Positions 50,008 through 61,592 of a stretch of DNA of 64,000 bases are shown here, piece by piece. Position numbers and translations under genes: made by a program. Where the stretch lies: positions 667,241 to 731,240 of the forward strand of contig JXTB01000143.1 of NCBI GenBank assembly GCA_002914805.1. The letters are read 5' to 3'. Numbering within the stretch: position 1 is the stretch's first letter; the number at the start of each line of letters is the position of its first letter. Source of the DNA: Parasponia andersonii. Lineage: Eukaryota; Streptophyta; Magnoliopsida; Rosales; Cannabaceae. The notes under the pieces are model-generated. The model searched no databases, was not told the origin of the DNA, and saw only the letters and a list, made by a program, of their open reading frames with translations.

Positions 50008-51263
50008 TTTTTGTTTTCTCTCTTCAATCAAAACTACGCAGTGATATGATACCAAAGAGAAACGGGAACTGCGTAAGTGTTAGCCTCAACGCTTTTGCGA
50101 ACTTTTATTTATGTAATTTCTTTTCCTTAAGATGATTCTATTGTTCTCAATCTTTTATATTTCCCCTACATGGGACTATATATATTTTCTAGAAGGATTT
50201 TTTTTTTTTTGTAACACAATTAATTATCAGTCATAAATTTTCTTCGTGAAAGTACACACTGCCCTTTGTCCCAAATTCTTATTTTGTTACCGTCTTAAAA
50301 AATAAACAAATAAATAAATAAATAATACAGAGACTGAAATTTTTGTACCTTTGCTCTAATATTTGGGTTGATTCGTTAAAGCACAAAGAAAGCATTCAAA
50401 AGATGAATATTTCCAAAAAGATAACCAAACTAATGTCAGTCGTTTAACAAATATGCTGGTTGGGTGAGGAGTCCGTAAAAGAGAGGCAAACTTGGGAATT
50501 CAGTTTCTTCTAAGTAGGTTGTTTTGAGGAAGACAAGGTTAATCAGTTGCAATATGCCTATGTTTCATCATGCAGTTTGGAGAAGAACATATATCATAAA
50601 ATGGTTGGAAAGGGCACCTAACTAGTTAATTCTTTCTAATCAAGATTAGGCTGTATTTTATTTAGTCAAGATTAGTTCATTACCAGAACTGCCGTTACGC
50701 TAAGGCACTTGTTATCATTATCAAAAATGACTGCCTAGAAGGGCTGGGCCATATGAGTAGAAACAATTCTGGGATACAAACTGCTTGAGAGTTGAAACCA
50801 TATCAACATTTTTAACCCGTATTAGCGTACCCATTGTGAATGCAAGATATGGTTCCTCAGTATTGCAATAGTTCCATTCGTTGTCTTTTTAAAGTACCAA
50901 AATTTTTTTTCCCCTTCTGGTGAAGGGAATAAGGCCTTCTTCAAGTTTGGTTTTCTGATCGTGAATAAGTTCACTCTGCATAACATTATAACTGATTTCC
51001 ACGTCCGTTGTTATAAAGAAGAGGGAAATCAGATTATCTTAATCTCATTTCTATGTTCTTCAACTTAGAAGTAATCTGTAATACCTTGGAGCCAATGTAA
51101 CATAACCAAATTGATCATTTTAAGTTTCACCGGTGGCAATCCAAGGCCAAATATCTATAGCCAAATATCTAAAGGGAAAAAGAAGAGCTATGTTTGACCG
51201 TGCTGACAAACTAAGCCACAGAGGAGAATAAGAGGTGAAAGGTGAAACCATATATACTAAATA
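50008..51263. other. Spacer upstream of VIPP1
   Basis: No gene supported. 50008-50110 is the VIPP1 leader. A T run at 50190-50201 and (AAAT)n near 50310-50330. The rest is unremarkable. Confidence 0.5.
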
Positions 51264-51627
51264 GGGATAATTGCAAAAAAATACCCTAAAGTTTGAATGT
51301 TTTGTAATTTAAATCCTGAAGTTTGGACTTTACAAAATAATACATGAGATTAAGAATTTTTGAAAATTAATACCTGGACAGATTTTCTAACCAATTTTAG
51401 GAACGAAAAAACAATAATATTTTCTATTAAAACTAGATTAATCCATATCATTCATCTTAATTTTGGAGATATTATTATATTTTATCAGTTAAAATTATTC
51501 AAAAAAATAATCAAAGGTATTAATTTTCAGAAATTCATAATCTCAGAGTATTATTTTACAGAATCCAAACTTCAGGATTTAAATTGCATAACATCCAAAC
51601 TTCAGAGTATTTTTTTGCAGTTATCCC
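51264..51627. mobile_element. Mutator-type MITE (364 bp) with ~110-bp inverted repeats
   Basis: Left end GGGATAATTGCAAAAAAATA and right end, read inward, GGGATAACTGCAAAAAAATA. The inverted similarity continues for about 110 bp on each side, with AAATCCTGAAGTTTGGA in both arms. Flanks TACTAAATA (51255-51263) and TGCTAAATA (51628-51636) match at 8 of 9 positions, the size of a Mutator target duplication. No transposase. Confidence 0.82.
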
Positions 51628-52688
51628 TGCTAAATAACGGTGAGTTTAAACATCTACGTATGCACAAATTTTCCACCAATAAATTCTATACGAAAACACA
51701 AGAGAAAGAAGTTCTATCATAGAAACAAAATTCTCCCATAATTTAATAAGAGAAGAGAAACAGTTCTGATAATTTGAAGTTTAAACAAATGATAATATTG
51801 AACAAAAAAAAAAATCACAAAATCTTGGCAACTTCACAAGACAAAACCGACATAATAGAATTTCTTCCATTTACATGAACTCCAAATCCAACCTCACGTT
51901 TCTATATGCATAGTGATTATAATAACAAAAACACAGAACTCTATCATATTATTGGCTAAAACCAACCTGATCAAATTGTCTTGCTGTCAATTCCTGCTTA
52001 ATGCAGGCCCAATCTTCGTATCTTTTTTCTTTTTTCCTCCCATCAATACCAAAATTGTTATACTTTTTCCTTGTAAAGATGGAAGTATCAGGCTGTAATA
52101 TCTGTACAATATAGCAAGCAAGCACACATACAAAATGCATAGGACCTCCAAAACCAGACTAGACTCTTCAACATTCTATTCAGGCAAAGGAAAACCCTCA
52201 GGTTGATTGAGCTAACTTGAACCTTGAATGGTATCTTTTCTCCACAATCTACGAAGTAGCTCTTAGTACACTTCTTTGACCAACTCCATATCCAAGCTTT
52301 TGGTATTTATTCTGAAATTTAATAACAAGTAATTAGCACCTTCACATTAAAATCAATAAAAACCAAGAATGAAAAGGCAATAAAAGAACAACATGAAAGG
52401 CTTCAAAATCTTCATATGAACCACAATTTAATGGTAGAAATCGACACGAACCCCACATGATTTGTTTAAATAAGGGGTGCGGGATTTGAACATCTGAGGT
52501 GTGATTATCAATCAGGCAAAGCCTGTGACCACATAAAACCTTGCAAGATAAACCCTCTACTGATAATGATACGAGTAAAGTGAACAAACTAACACTCTAG
52601 TAAATCCCATATAATTGGAGCATCAATAAACGAAAATATACAAACACGAATCGCAATCATGAACTCAACATCTACACATCATGGATTA
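51628..52688. other. Spacer and DUF538 gene 3' region
   Basis: No gene supported. It contains a SINE-like B box at 52479 and the 3' UTR of the minus-strand DUF538 gene. Confidence 0.5.
52479..52531 (-). mobile_element. Possible second tRNA-derived SINE fragment
   Basis: Minus strand has a good B box GTTCAAATCCC (52491-52481) and an A-box-like TGGTCACAGG (52531-52522) 40 nt upstream. The A box is weak, and element ends are not visible. Confidence 0.3.
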
Positions 52689-53577
52689 CTACACAGCAGC
52701 AACATTATTGCGTTTTCTTATTTCATAACTTGAAGTTGATGTCATGCCATTTTCCTCTGCAGGAGTGAAACATAAAATAATGAATCATATTTATATATCA
52801 GGGCATCCATAACTCGCACAGATCATGATACTCATCACAGTTAATTTATCAAAACTTAAAGGAATCTAAACAAAATTTTCTCAGCTCATACAGAAAACTC
52901 ACACAGAGAGAAAATCGATTATCAGTAAAAATTCCAGGAAAACGAGCATTAAATTAGAGAGAATATAAAGTATCAACCTGAGGAGGAGATTGGGAATCGT
53001 CGGCGAAAAGGGGTTTCGGGTCAAAGGCGGTGGCGGCGTCATCGGAAGCGAGATCGGAGGGTTCAGCGGCGGTGCAATCAGGAGGAGACTCGAAGAGTGA
53101 GAGGGAGAATTGCTTGTCAACGACACCCACATCGAAGTAGATAAGCCCAGAGCTTGGGACATCGACGCGAATACCCTTAACGGGGAACCAGAGGAAGAGC
53201 TCCTGAGCCGAGACGCCGGATAAGTTTCCGATCTGGCTGAAACTCAAGGTGCCGGAGACGTTGAAATCGTAGTGGACCTGGTTCTCGAACTTGGCGTTGC
53301 AGGGCTGGTTCAGCAAGACCTCGAAGCAGCCCGTCGATGGGTCATGCGAGAATTCGGTTATGCCCTTCGGGAACAGCCCAATTGGGAGACCGTGGAGCTT
53401 GAGGTAGTCGTAAATGGTGGAAGGTGGACTACTGCTGGTGGCAGCGAAGCTTAAGGCGGCGGAAATTAGGAGGAGGAGGAGAACGAAGAGAGAGTGAGTG
53501 AGAAAGTGTGGGAAAGTTAGGGAAAATGCGGGAAAGTGAGGGAAAGTGATAGATTTTGGTGAAGGAGAAGGACCCAT
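52689..53577 (-). CDS. DUF538 family secreted protein
   Basis: Plant-specific DUF538 protein (SVB-like family, function poorly known). Exons 53577-52978 and 52754-52689 (666 nt, 221 aa). N-terminal hydrophobic signal peptide (LFVLLLLLISAALSFA), then the DUF538 domain at ~50-165 with YDYLKLHGLPIGLFPKG, SGTLSFSQIGNLSGVSAQE and FFDVG-like YFDVGVVDKQFS. The second exon needs the acceptor GCAGAG|GAAAAT; the acceptor two bases earlier shifts the frame to a stop after four codons. The retained-intron reading adds DTLYSL after the shared PPQV and stops. The C-terminus reads EIRKRNNVAAV. Confidence 0.85.
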
Positions 53578-54084
53578 GTTCGGAGAGGGAGGAGAGAAGA
53601 AGAGAAGGAATGCAGGAAAAAGAGCTGTGAATTTTAAGGTTGAGACTTTCAGAAAAAAAAAAAAAAAACAAATGATTTTGTTCTCTTTTTTTTATTTAAT
53701 AATTTATTTTTTATTTTGACCGAAAAATAGACAGAAGACAGATTGGATATGGATTTTTTTTATTTTTTTTCGACAGCAAATACCGGAAAATGGTGAACTG
53801 GAAAACAGAAGTACAGAGCTGTTTTCTGTTTTTGTCTCAACAGATTAACTATTACCACTGCAATAAATGGGCTTGGACCTCGCACTGGCCCAAAATAATG
53901 GATAGAGTCTGGCTCACGGCGAATATTTGGTTGGATTTTTTTTTTTTTGGTTGAAATTAGACCCAGTGCCCCTTTTTGGGCTGGGTATATCCAAATTACC
54001 TGTTTTTATTTTATGCAATAAATTGTTATCTATTTTTTAGAGGTTTTACCAAATTTGCCCTTGGGCCCATTTCCTTGACTCAAT
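53578..54084. other. DUF538 promoter region
   Basis: Upstream of the minus-strand DUF538 gene. T-rich runs, a GGGCTTGG and TGGCCC-type element near 53870-53892. No gene. Confidence 0.45.
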
Positions 54085-54745
54085 TTGTAAACAACTGGTT
54101 TCGGAAATAATAGTAAATAATTTGTTCATTTCTAAGCATAAAAAGAACCTAAACTAAACTGTAAATAACTACTATAATCTATAGATCTGTTTTGGCTATA
54201 ATTAACTTTTTTTTTTTGATAACTATAAACAAAAAGTTTCAACTTCTATTAGAGAGACGAAAATATAAATAACTGGTTTCGGAAGTAATAGTAAATAACT
54301 TGTTCATTTCTAAGTTTAAAAAGAACATAAACTGTAAACGACTAGTATAATTTATAGATTGCTTTGGCAATAATTAACTTTGTTTTTCTGATAATTATAA
54401 ACAAGAAGTTTCAACTGTTATTAGAGAAATAAAAATATAAACAAATGGTTTCGGAAGTAATAGTAAATAACTTGTTCACTTCTAAGCTTAAAAAGATCCT
54501 AAACTGTAAACAATTGTTATAATCTATAGATCTTCTTTGGCTATAATTAACTTTTTTTTTCCGATAATTGTAAACAAGAAGTTTCAACTTCTATTTGAGA
54601 GATAAAAATATAAATAATTGATTTTAGAAGTAATAGTAAATAACTTGTTCATATTTAAGCTTAAAAAGAACCTAAACTGTAAACGACTAGTTTACATTTG
54701 TATCTAAGTTTATGTACATATCAATTCTATTATTCATTCATATAG
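54085..54745 (+). repeat. Satellite-like tandem array, ~172-178 bp unit, about 3.7 copies
   Basis: The phrase CTGGTTTCGGAAGTAATAG and variants starts units at about 54095, 54273, 54445 and 54618 (spacing 178, 172, 173). Each unit continues with AATAACTTGTTCATTTCTAAG, CCTAAACTGTAAA, TCTATAGAT, TTGGCTATAATTAACTTT and AAGTTTCAACTTCTATT. The fourth copy is incomplete and most diverged. Non-coding. Confidence 0.9.
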
Positions 54746-55059
54746 GAAATAAAACCTAAATAATAGTAAAGCAACTCACTATTTACATTTATGAATATCA
54801 TTGTAAACTATCAAAAAAACATAAAAATTTATAAGAAATAGTTCTTCGTTATTAAGTCACTCACTTTTTCTCTATCTAAAGATGCAACGAAGATGATGAA
54901 AAGCTTGCATTAATCTTCCATAGCCGATTTTGAGCCTAAATATTCAACAATAACTTCGATTCTGAGCTTTATCAACAAATGTCTCCGGTAAATTTTTTTT
55001 TTCCAATGAATCGACCACAAAACCCACTCCAAACTAATTTATTCAACAAAGATGATGAT

Positions 55060-55210
55060 TAGAGAGAGAGAAGTGAGAGTCTTGCAATTTTAGAGAGAGG
55101 ACAGATTTTGACAATTTTTAGAGAGAGAGAAGAGAAATTTCGATTATTTTAAGAGAGAGAGAGGAGAAAGTTGGGCCATTTCGAGAGAGAGAGAGAAAGG
55201 AGAGAGACCA
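55060..55210 (+). repeat. Interrupted GA-rich minisatellite
   Basis: Four or five blocks of AGAGAGAGAG separated by ~25-30 bp of TTTTGACAATTTT-like or TTTCGATTATTTTA sequence. Polypurine on the + strand. No gene around it. Confidence 0.75.
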
Positions 55211-55974
55211 TGAAAGTGTCTTCACACTTAATTTTAAGAGTAATTTAGAATATGAGTAGAAGGTTATAAAAAAACGGGTAATCATATTTAATTAAGGGTA
55301 ACTGTCAAATATTTTTTCTTATTAAGAATATTCACGTCTTACATGGCCTAATCCTAATTTTAGTCCCCTTTTTTTTTAAGTGATAATTATGGTTTGAGTA
55401 AGTAACTACTACTTGAGGAATGGTAGCAGTTGCGGCAGAAATAAGTTTGTGAATGGATTAAGTCAATTTTTCAGTCATATAAAAAGGTACATAGGATCCG
55501 ATGACATGATGATTTATTGATTTAATTGATTTAACACTCTCAGTAACTGTCTTATAACCAACCATTTTGTTTTACTTGGACATCTGCATATTAGAGAGAA
55601 AAGAAAATTACGTAGTAAAGATTTAGTGATAAGGAGACATTAAGAATTAGTTTATTTGTCTACCAGTATCAAATTCAATAGCGGGGTTCCGAATAGAATA
55701 TTAGAAAATGAGGGAGGAAAGAAAACCAAAAAAAAAAACCAAAAGAAAAGAAGACTACCAGGGTGAAGCACAAGAGAAATTTGTCTCAGCTACGGGTATT
55801 CGAGATTCAGAAACAAGTTATTTGAACCCCTACCAAAACTACATCTCATTTCAAGCAAAATATTCTACCACACAGAAAAACAGCCGCAAGTTACAAACTT
55901 TGATAATTAAGTAGAGCATCCGCTTCGTCATCTCCACTCAACCCAACTACTATGCACGCTCAGGCATTAAACTT
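55211..55974. other. Spacer after the BCCP gene
   Basis: Non-coding, AT-rich; the right end is the BCCP 3' UTR. An open frame at 55708-55914 is Lys-rich and unlike any family. Confidence 0.5.
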
Positions 55975-58541
55975 TTAGGGTTGGATCACAAATAAAGGCT
56001 GTGTAGAATAAGAAAAGAAAATGTTAAGAGATGTACAGCATGAGAATTAAGTCCATCTCTAGATATGGAAGTGACTGAATATCTAGATAAGTTACTTACT
56101 GTGTCCACACTGACAGGTTTGCCATCCTCTGCAATGATCTCAACTATCGTTCCAGATTGATCAGCCTAGATAAAAGATTCCAGACACATTAGGATCTCAA
56201 AGACATGTTTAGCGCATACCCAAAGTAGAGAGAGACTCCAAAAGGGTATCATGCTAAAATGGGAACGATGATAAGTGGAAGCAAATACATAGCTAGTGCT
56301 GAGGTGCCGCAGTGCAAATATCAAATATGAGTGTGGCTATTTGGAGGAACCAATCAAGGTGTATATCACTTTCCCTTGCACTAACATTATGGTACATATT
56401 CCTTCGGAGTATGTCTCTATTTGATACAACTTTCATAGCCCAACTGTAAAAACCAATTTCACACTTTTAAAAAGCCTTTTTATAACCCCAACCCCCTTCC
56501 CCAAAATAATAAGTATCATAATGAAGCCAAAACTCCCTACAAGTGGATACTGTAGGAGAACCTACTTACAAGTGTTCCAAATCATAGCTAGTCCTTTCTT
56601 TTTTCGGTTATCAAACTTCATATTTTCCAGACCCCAATATCAACAAAACAACCCCAGGAAAACTGAAATAGCTTCTATCCAGAGTTTCCATGATCCTTAT
56701 CCAGAGTTTTCCATGATCCTTACTTATCCTGTGTCAGTCCTTCATCTATTATACTTTTAAAATGTAAAATGGAAAAAGGGTAAACCCACATGAAGTTTAT
56801 TTGCATGAATAGGAGTTCAGATGCAATATAAAATAAAACTTACTTCTATTTCGTTCATCAATTTCATGGCCTCGATGATGCACAAGACTTGTCCCTTCTG
56901 TACTTTGTCTCCAACCTAAATAGAACTCCTCTCAAGTAAGCCAGCGAAGAATGATATAGAACAAACACAACAAACAATCTAAAAAGTAATGTGACTTGAA
57001 ATATTACAACATTAAGGGGAGAATGTTGACCTTCACAAATGAAGGTTCACCAGGTGCTGAACTTCGGTAGAAAGTCCCTGCCATGGGACATTTAAGAGGT
57101 GGAAGTGACGACTTTGCTGACTTGGCAGCTGCTGGAAATGGTGTGGCTGAGGGTGGTGGAGAAGAAGCTGGAACAGGTGCAGGAGCAAGGGCTGGTGAAG
57201 CTGGTGGGACAAAAGATGCAGGTAATGCGTGATATGTAGCAGCTGGAGCAGGAGGAGGTGATGGCTGAGGTAAGGCATCCCTTTTTCGAATCACTACTTC
57301 ACAATCGAGCTGTTTCAATTGCAGCTCCACAATATCTCTCGAGTCAACAAGCCTGACATAAAAAAGCATATATTTGATAAAATCTGCTTGGCTGAGATAA
57401 TTGATGTAAGAAACCAATAAACTATTTAAGTCTCTCACTTTACAAGACTTGCAACTTGACTAATAAATTCCGAGATTGATTCCTCAGTCGCCAAAACTGA
57501 AGAAGAAGGCTCATTTGGTGAGTTTGCGTCCTTCCCTTGAGGTGTTTCTGCATCCAACTTGTTTGAAGGAGTAGCAGCAGCGTTGGAGGATCCATCCACA
57601 GCAACCTTGAAGGAAACAGGTGAGCCCAAGAGCATGCCCGCCATGGATCAAAAATTTGAAAACACTTCCTCTAACGAAAACCAATCAAAGAACCTTACCT
57701 CGTTCAATTGAGCTTTCGCAACAGTGGACCAACTACGACTTGGCTGCAAACCCTAGTACGCATAATAAACCAATTCCAACTTCCCCATTAGATGCTTATA
57801 CAAGGGTTTAAGTGCCTTGAGTTGGATATACAAGCAAAACAAGAGTGAATCAAAAGAAATATAGAAAAGTAAAATTGTTTGTCTTTATGGTATTTATCCA
57901 TTATTCTAAGCTTCAACAACAGAAAGAGCTACTTTTGGGCATTTCCTAAATTTTTGCACACCGGTGATCTGCGTAATAATACGACACGCCGTTTAGTTGA
58001 GAGAGAGGGGGATTAAAGAAGTTTCCTTTACCTTCTTGAATAATCTATCGCCATAAATTTTACAAATTAGCCATTTTTCAGCATAACTCGAAGCTCGAAT
58101 AAGTTTAACTCTGTCTATTTTAGCAATGACTAAAAGAATATAAGTTGTCCCAAGCTGAAAGAATTGAGATAACTATGCTCAAATCTAACCAAAATTACCC
58201 AAATTTCTCTAGAATCCAAGGAATTAAGATGTGAATTCGAATTCTACCTTCATTTTTCTAATATTTTCCGAGCAACCAAACAAGGAAAGAGATCGGAAAT
58301 TGCAGTGAATTTTGAAGATCACCATACATATGTAGATATACTGTGTGTGTATAGATATACATATACGTAGTTTGATGCGATTAATTGTTACCTTGGTGGT
58401 GACGATTCGGAGCTTAGGCTTATGAGAGAGACGGAAAGAGACCTTGGAGGGAGAGCATGAGCCGTAATTTCTGTGGTTACAATGAGACAAAGTGGTGGCC
58501 TTGGTCACAGCCGAAGCCGTCGCCAGAGAGGAGGACGCCAT
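55975..58541 (-). CDS. BCCP: Biotin carboxyl carrier protein of acetyl-CoA carboxylase, chloroplastic (BCCP)
   Basis: Carries biotin between the carboxylase and carboxyltransferase of the plastid heteromeric ACCase, the first step of fatty acid synthesis. Exons in reading order: 58541-58392, 57743-57699, 57605-57439, 57352-57031, 56915-56844, 56165-56100, 55998-55975 (846 nt, 281 aa). Transit peptide ~1-65, an acidic linker, then a Pro/Ala-rich hinge (~150-195), [17 protein letters not shown] [18 protein letters not shown], and the biotinyl domain with [12 protein letters not shown]; the biotinylated lysine is residue 246. The last coding exon is 24 nt (PLFVIQP and stop). The minus-strand leader is CT-rich (58582-58598). 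BCCP1 versus BCCP2 cannot be settled. Confidence 0.93.
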
Positions 58542-59808
58542 TGTTGCAGTAAGAGAGAGATTGAGAAAGAGAAAGATAAGCGAGAGAGAGAGAGAGAGTG
58601 TGTATGTTTTACAGAAAGAAAATTGGAAAATGAATTGAAAACTAATACAATTTTGTAGAGAGAGAGTTTTGGGGAGTCCGTCTGAGCTGCAAGCGAGAAT
58701 GATAGAGCGCCACTCCTCTCTCTTTTCGGGTCGATGAAACCAAAGCGAATGACAGTGTGAGTCTATGTATGCCTGCGGGACACTGCACACAATATGCCCT
58801 GCACTACCATTCCCTTCTTTGCCACGTGCCCCATCTGATTGGATTAACAGGCATTTCATTTGTTGACCAACTGTTGACCCGATTGGCCACGGGCTTTTAT
58901 GTTGGTTTTCCTAGTTTTTTTTTTTTTTTTTCAAGAACGATTTGTTTATTTCCGCGTTCAAAATTATAGATTAGGAAAAAAAAATTGAAAATGAATCCCA
59001 GTTACATTGTTAATATATTAAACTAAATAGACGTGAGACTGGAGACCATAAAATATAATGAATTTAGTGGTCTCTCAATTATATTATTTTGGCTTTTAAA
59101 TCTTTAACTTACATAATAATATCCTTAAATTATATGATTATTATAATAATGATCCTTTTGTCACAAATGATTAAATACTTAACAAAAATAAGTCATTATA
59201 AAATACTTCGTTTGATAATTATAATCAATAATAAGATTCTGAATTTTCAACTCACACAGTAAATTATCAAAATTTATGTAATTATTCCAATAATAATCAT
59301 TTTTTCTCTAAAACTGATAACGAGATTCTAACTCATAAAAATAAATAATGCTCAATTATACCCTTCATTCACGACTATTTTCTATAAAAATAAACTAACA
59401 ATTTGTGAAAAATGGGCTATTGTCGTAATAATTGAATAATTCATAGACCATCATTATGTTTTTTTTTTCTCTTTTGTTAGCTAGAAAAAAAAAAAGACGG
59501 ATGAGATCTCAGGGTCACTTTCCAGAGTCATCCCATTGGGTTCCTAAGAGCGTTATGGGGACTCAAACCCTTATCGCAAACCTCTCTAAGTGAAAGAAGG
59601 TCTTAAGGTAGAACACATTGTCAGTTCGACCACCTTCTTGAGAGTATAGTTCATGTGTAAGTTGAAAGTTGTGGAAGTCAAAGTGATACAATAAATATAA
59701 TTTAAGATTTATTATTTTAATTAACTCGAAAAACTAAAACTTCTAAATTTTACGTACAGGTGGATACTTGTCCCAATTCGACTATAAAAGAAAAAAAGCT
59801 CACCCTTA

Positions 59809-59862
<54 letters not shown>

Positions 59863-60817
59863 TAGATGCTTCGTTTAAGTTTTGTATCAAGAAAAAAGAA
59901 CAACAATAATTAAAAAAAAAAATCAGTGAAAAAACACTAAAATACACTCAGTGATCAAAGTCATCGTTAACCATCTCGAAAGCATATTATGATCAAAGTC
60001 ATTGTTATCCATTGATCTTGAAAGCCAATTATAAAAATACCGATATCTATGTTTGTGGCAATAAGCGCATGGTTGCCTTACGCCAATTTGCAATAGCGCA
60101 TGATTGCCATATGTTAATTTGTCCTATTAGTAGATAAAAATAATTTCTTTCACTTTTAAATCCTAAACAATTCGAACACAATCATATGCGTAGAAAAATG
60201 GTGTTTGATGTATTGGATCTTAATAGGCAGAAAAGAGAACTTTAATGTTTGATAGTTAACTAATGTATCAGAAAGATTTTACAGGAAACAAAAGAATCAC
60301 ATTAGAAAACATTTGTATTACTCGTACAAAAAGAAATGAAAGTTGAGGTCAACAACATGTCATCTACATTGATAGTATTCTTTTCACTCTGGTTAAACAC
60401 TTGTTCAGATAGGAAACGACATGTCGTTACCTCGTGATTTATAACAAAAGCACACGTTTTCAATTAACTTAGGAAAGCAAGATGCGCTAGTTGCAATAAA
60501 CTATTTGATTTAACAAATCATAATATATATGAAATGCTTGTTGGCGTGACTTTGAAAGATAGGTCAAAAGTTAATTCTAAGAGTATTTGGATAAATGGTA
60601 AGATCTTTTTTTTTTTAATTAAAAAAACATTTTTAATAAAGTATAAACCCACACATTTTTTTAGGAAGATTTTTTTAAATTTTTACTTCAAAAAGTAAAA
60701 TTATTCCAGACAGTCCCGAAAACTTGCCTGTACTTTCTTGGGTGACATAATAAATCCATGAAGTTATTTAATGTATGTACTAAAGAATAACAGGTTAAAA
60801 TTTTAGACACTCTTTCT

Positions 60818-60856
<39 letters not shown>

Positions 60857-61032
60857 TAGATACTCTAAATGATATTTGGGGGTTAAAGAAGGAGAATTTA
60901 ATCCCAAGTCAAACGCAACAGGCCCACAAATAAATACCAAAACAAAAAAAAAATTGGTATAGAGAACCTTGAACAAGAAACACTCTCACTCAACACCCTC
61001 TTTTCCATGCTCTGTCCATTCAGACCTATCTC
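58542..61032. other. BCCP promoter and AT-rich spacer
   Basis: 58542-58700 is the BCCP leader. Beyond it no gene is supported. Visible: a T run at 58917-58932, (TA)n at 59813-59861 and 60822-60852, and a perfect palindrome AACGACATGTCGTT at 60415-60428. Confidence 0.55.
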
Positions 61033-61161
61033 CTACATAGTTCTCCGGCATATTTGTAACCCAACCTCACCCCCATCCAGAACAAAAAGAAAGAAAATCA
61101 AAAAGCTCTTGAAGTTGTAGTACAGCGTCTTCACCGTTTCCTCAAAATTGTAGTCCTCCAT
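61033..61161 (-). CDS. Possible small ORF (42 aa) with a hydrophobic centre
   Basis: Minus-strand ATG at 61161, starting MEDYNFEETVKTLYYN, then a hydrophobic run SFLIFFLFVL and the end RRTM. It lies 430 bp downstream of the KRI1-like stop, so it may be in that gene's 3' UTR or a separate transcript. A possible acceptor CTACAG lies just upstream at about 61188. I recognise no family. Could be chance. Confidence 0.2.
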   Translation of the reverse strand: MEDYNFEETVKTLYYNFKSFLIFFLFVLDGGEVGLQICRRTM

Positions 61162-61592
61162 GTTATTGATACCCAAAAAAATGATCTGTAGGCAAACCAG
61201 AATATCAAAACACGATTATTTATGAATTCGAAGAAGAACTGAGCAGACAATAACAATTTTGACTACAACAAAAGTTTTAATAAAATATGCTTGGATCATA
61301 ACAAGGGTATATAACATGTAACATCTATTCAGAACATAAGCATGATTCATGTCATCTACAAAGCAAACTCATTTTATGAGGCAAAAATCTTTTTCCTACC
61401 AGTAACAGACGAAGATCTGTATATGCAACTTACTTTTCATCTTGCGAAAAAGCACAACTAAAAATAATAGAATAAGGATCATACTGATATCAACTTCACC
61501 CTACGTTTTTCACACACACTATTTTATAAAAGCTGACAAGTCAAGTCAGGCTCACAAAAGAATCACCTTTCTTCTGTGGTGCCAAATTGCCG

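Noticed and set aside
58224-58859. 211-aa minus-strand frame
   Set aside because: BCCP exon 1 extended through leader and intron; the true start is the ATG at 58541 and the frame leaves at the donor at 58391.
59480-59650. SINE or tRNA relic (B-box-like GGTTTGAGTCCC on the minus strand)
   Set aside because: No acceptable A box at tRNA spacing and no element ends.
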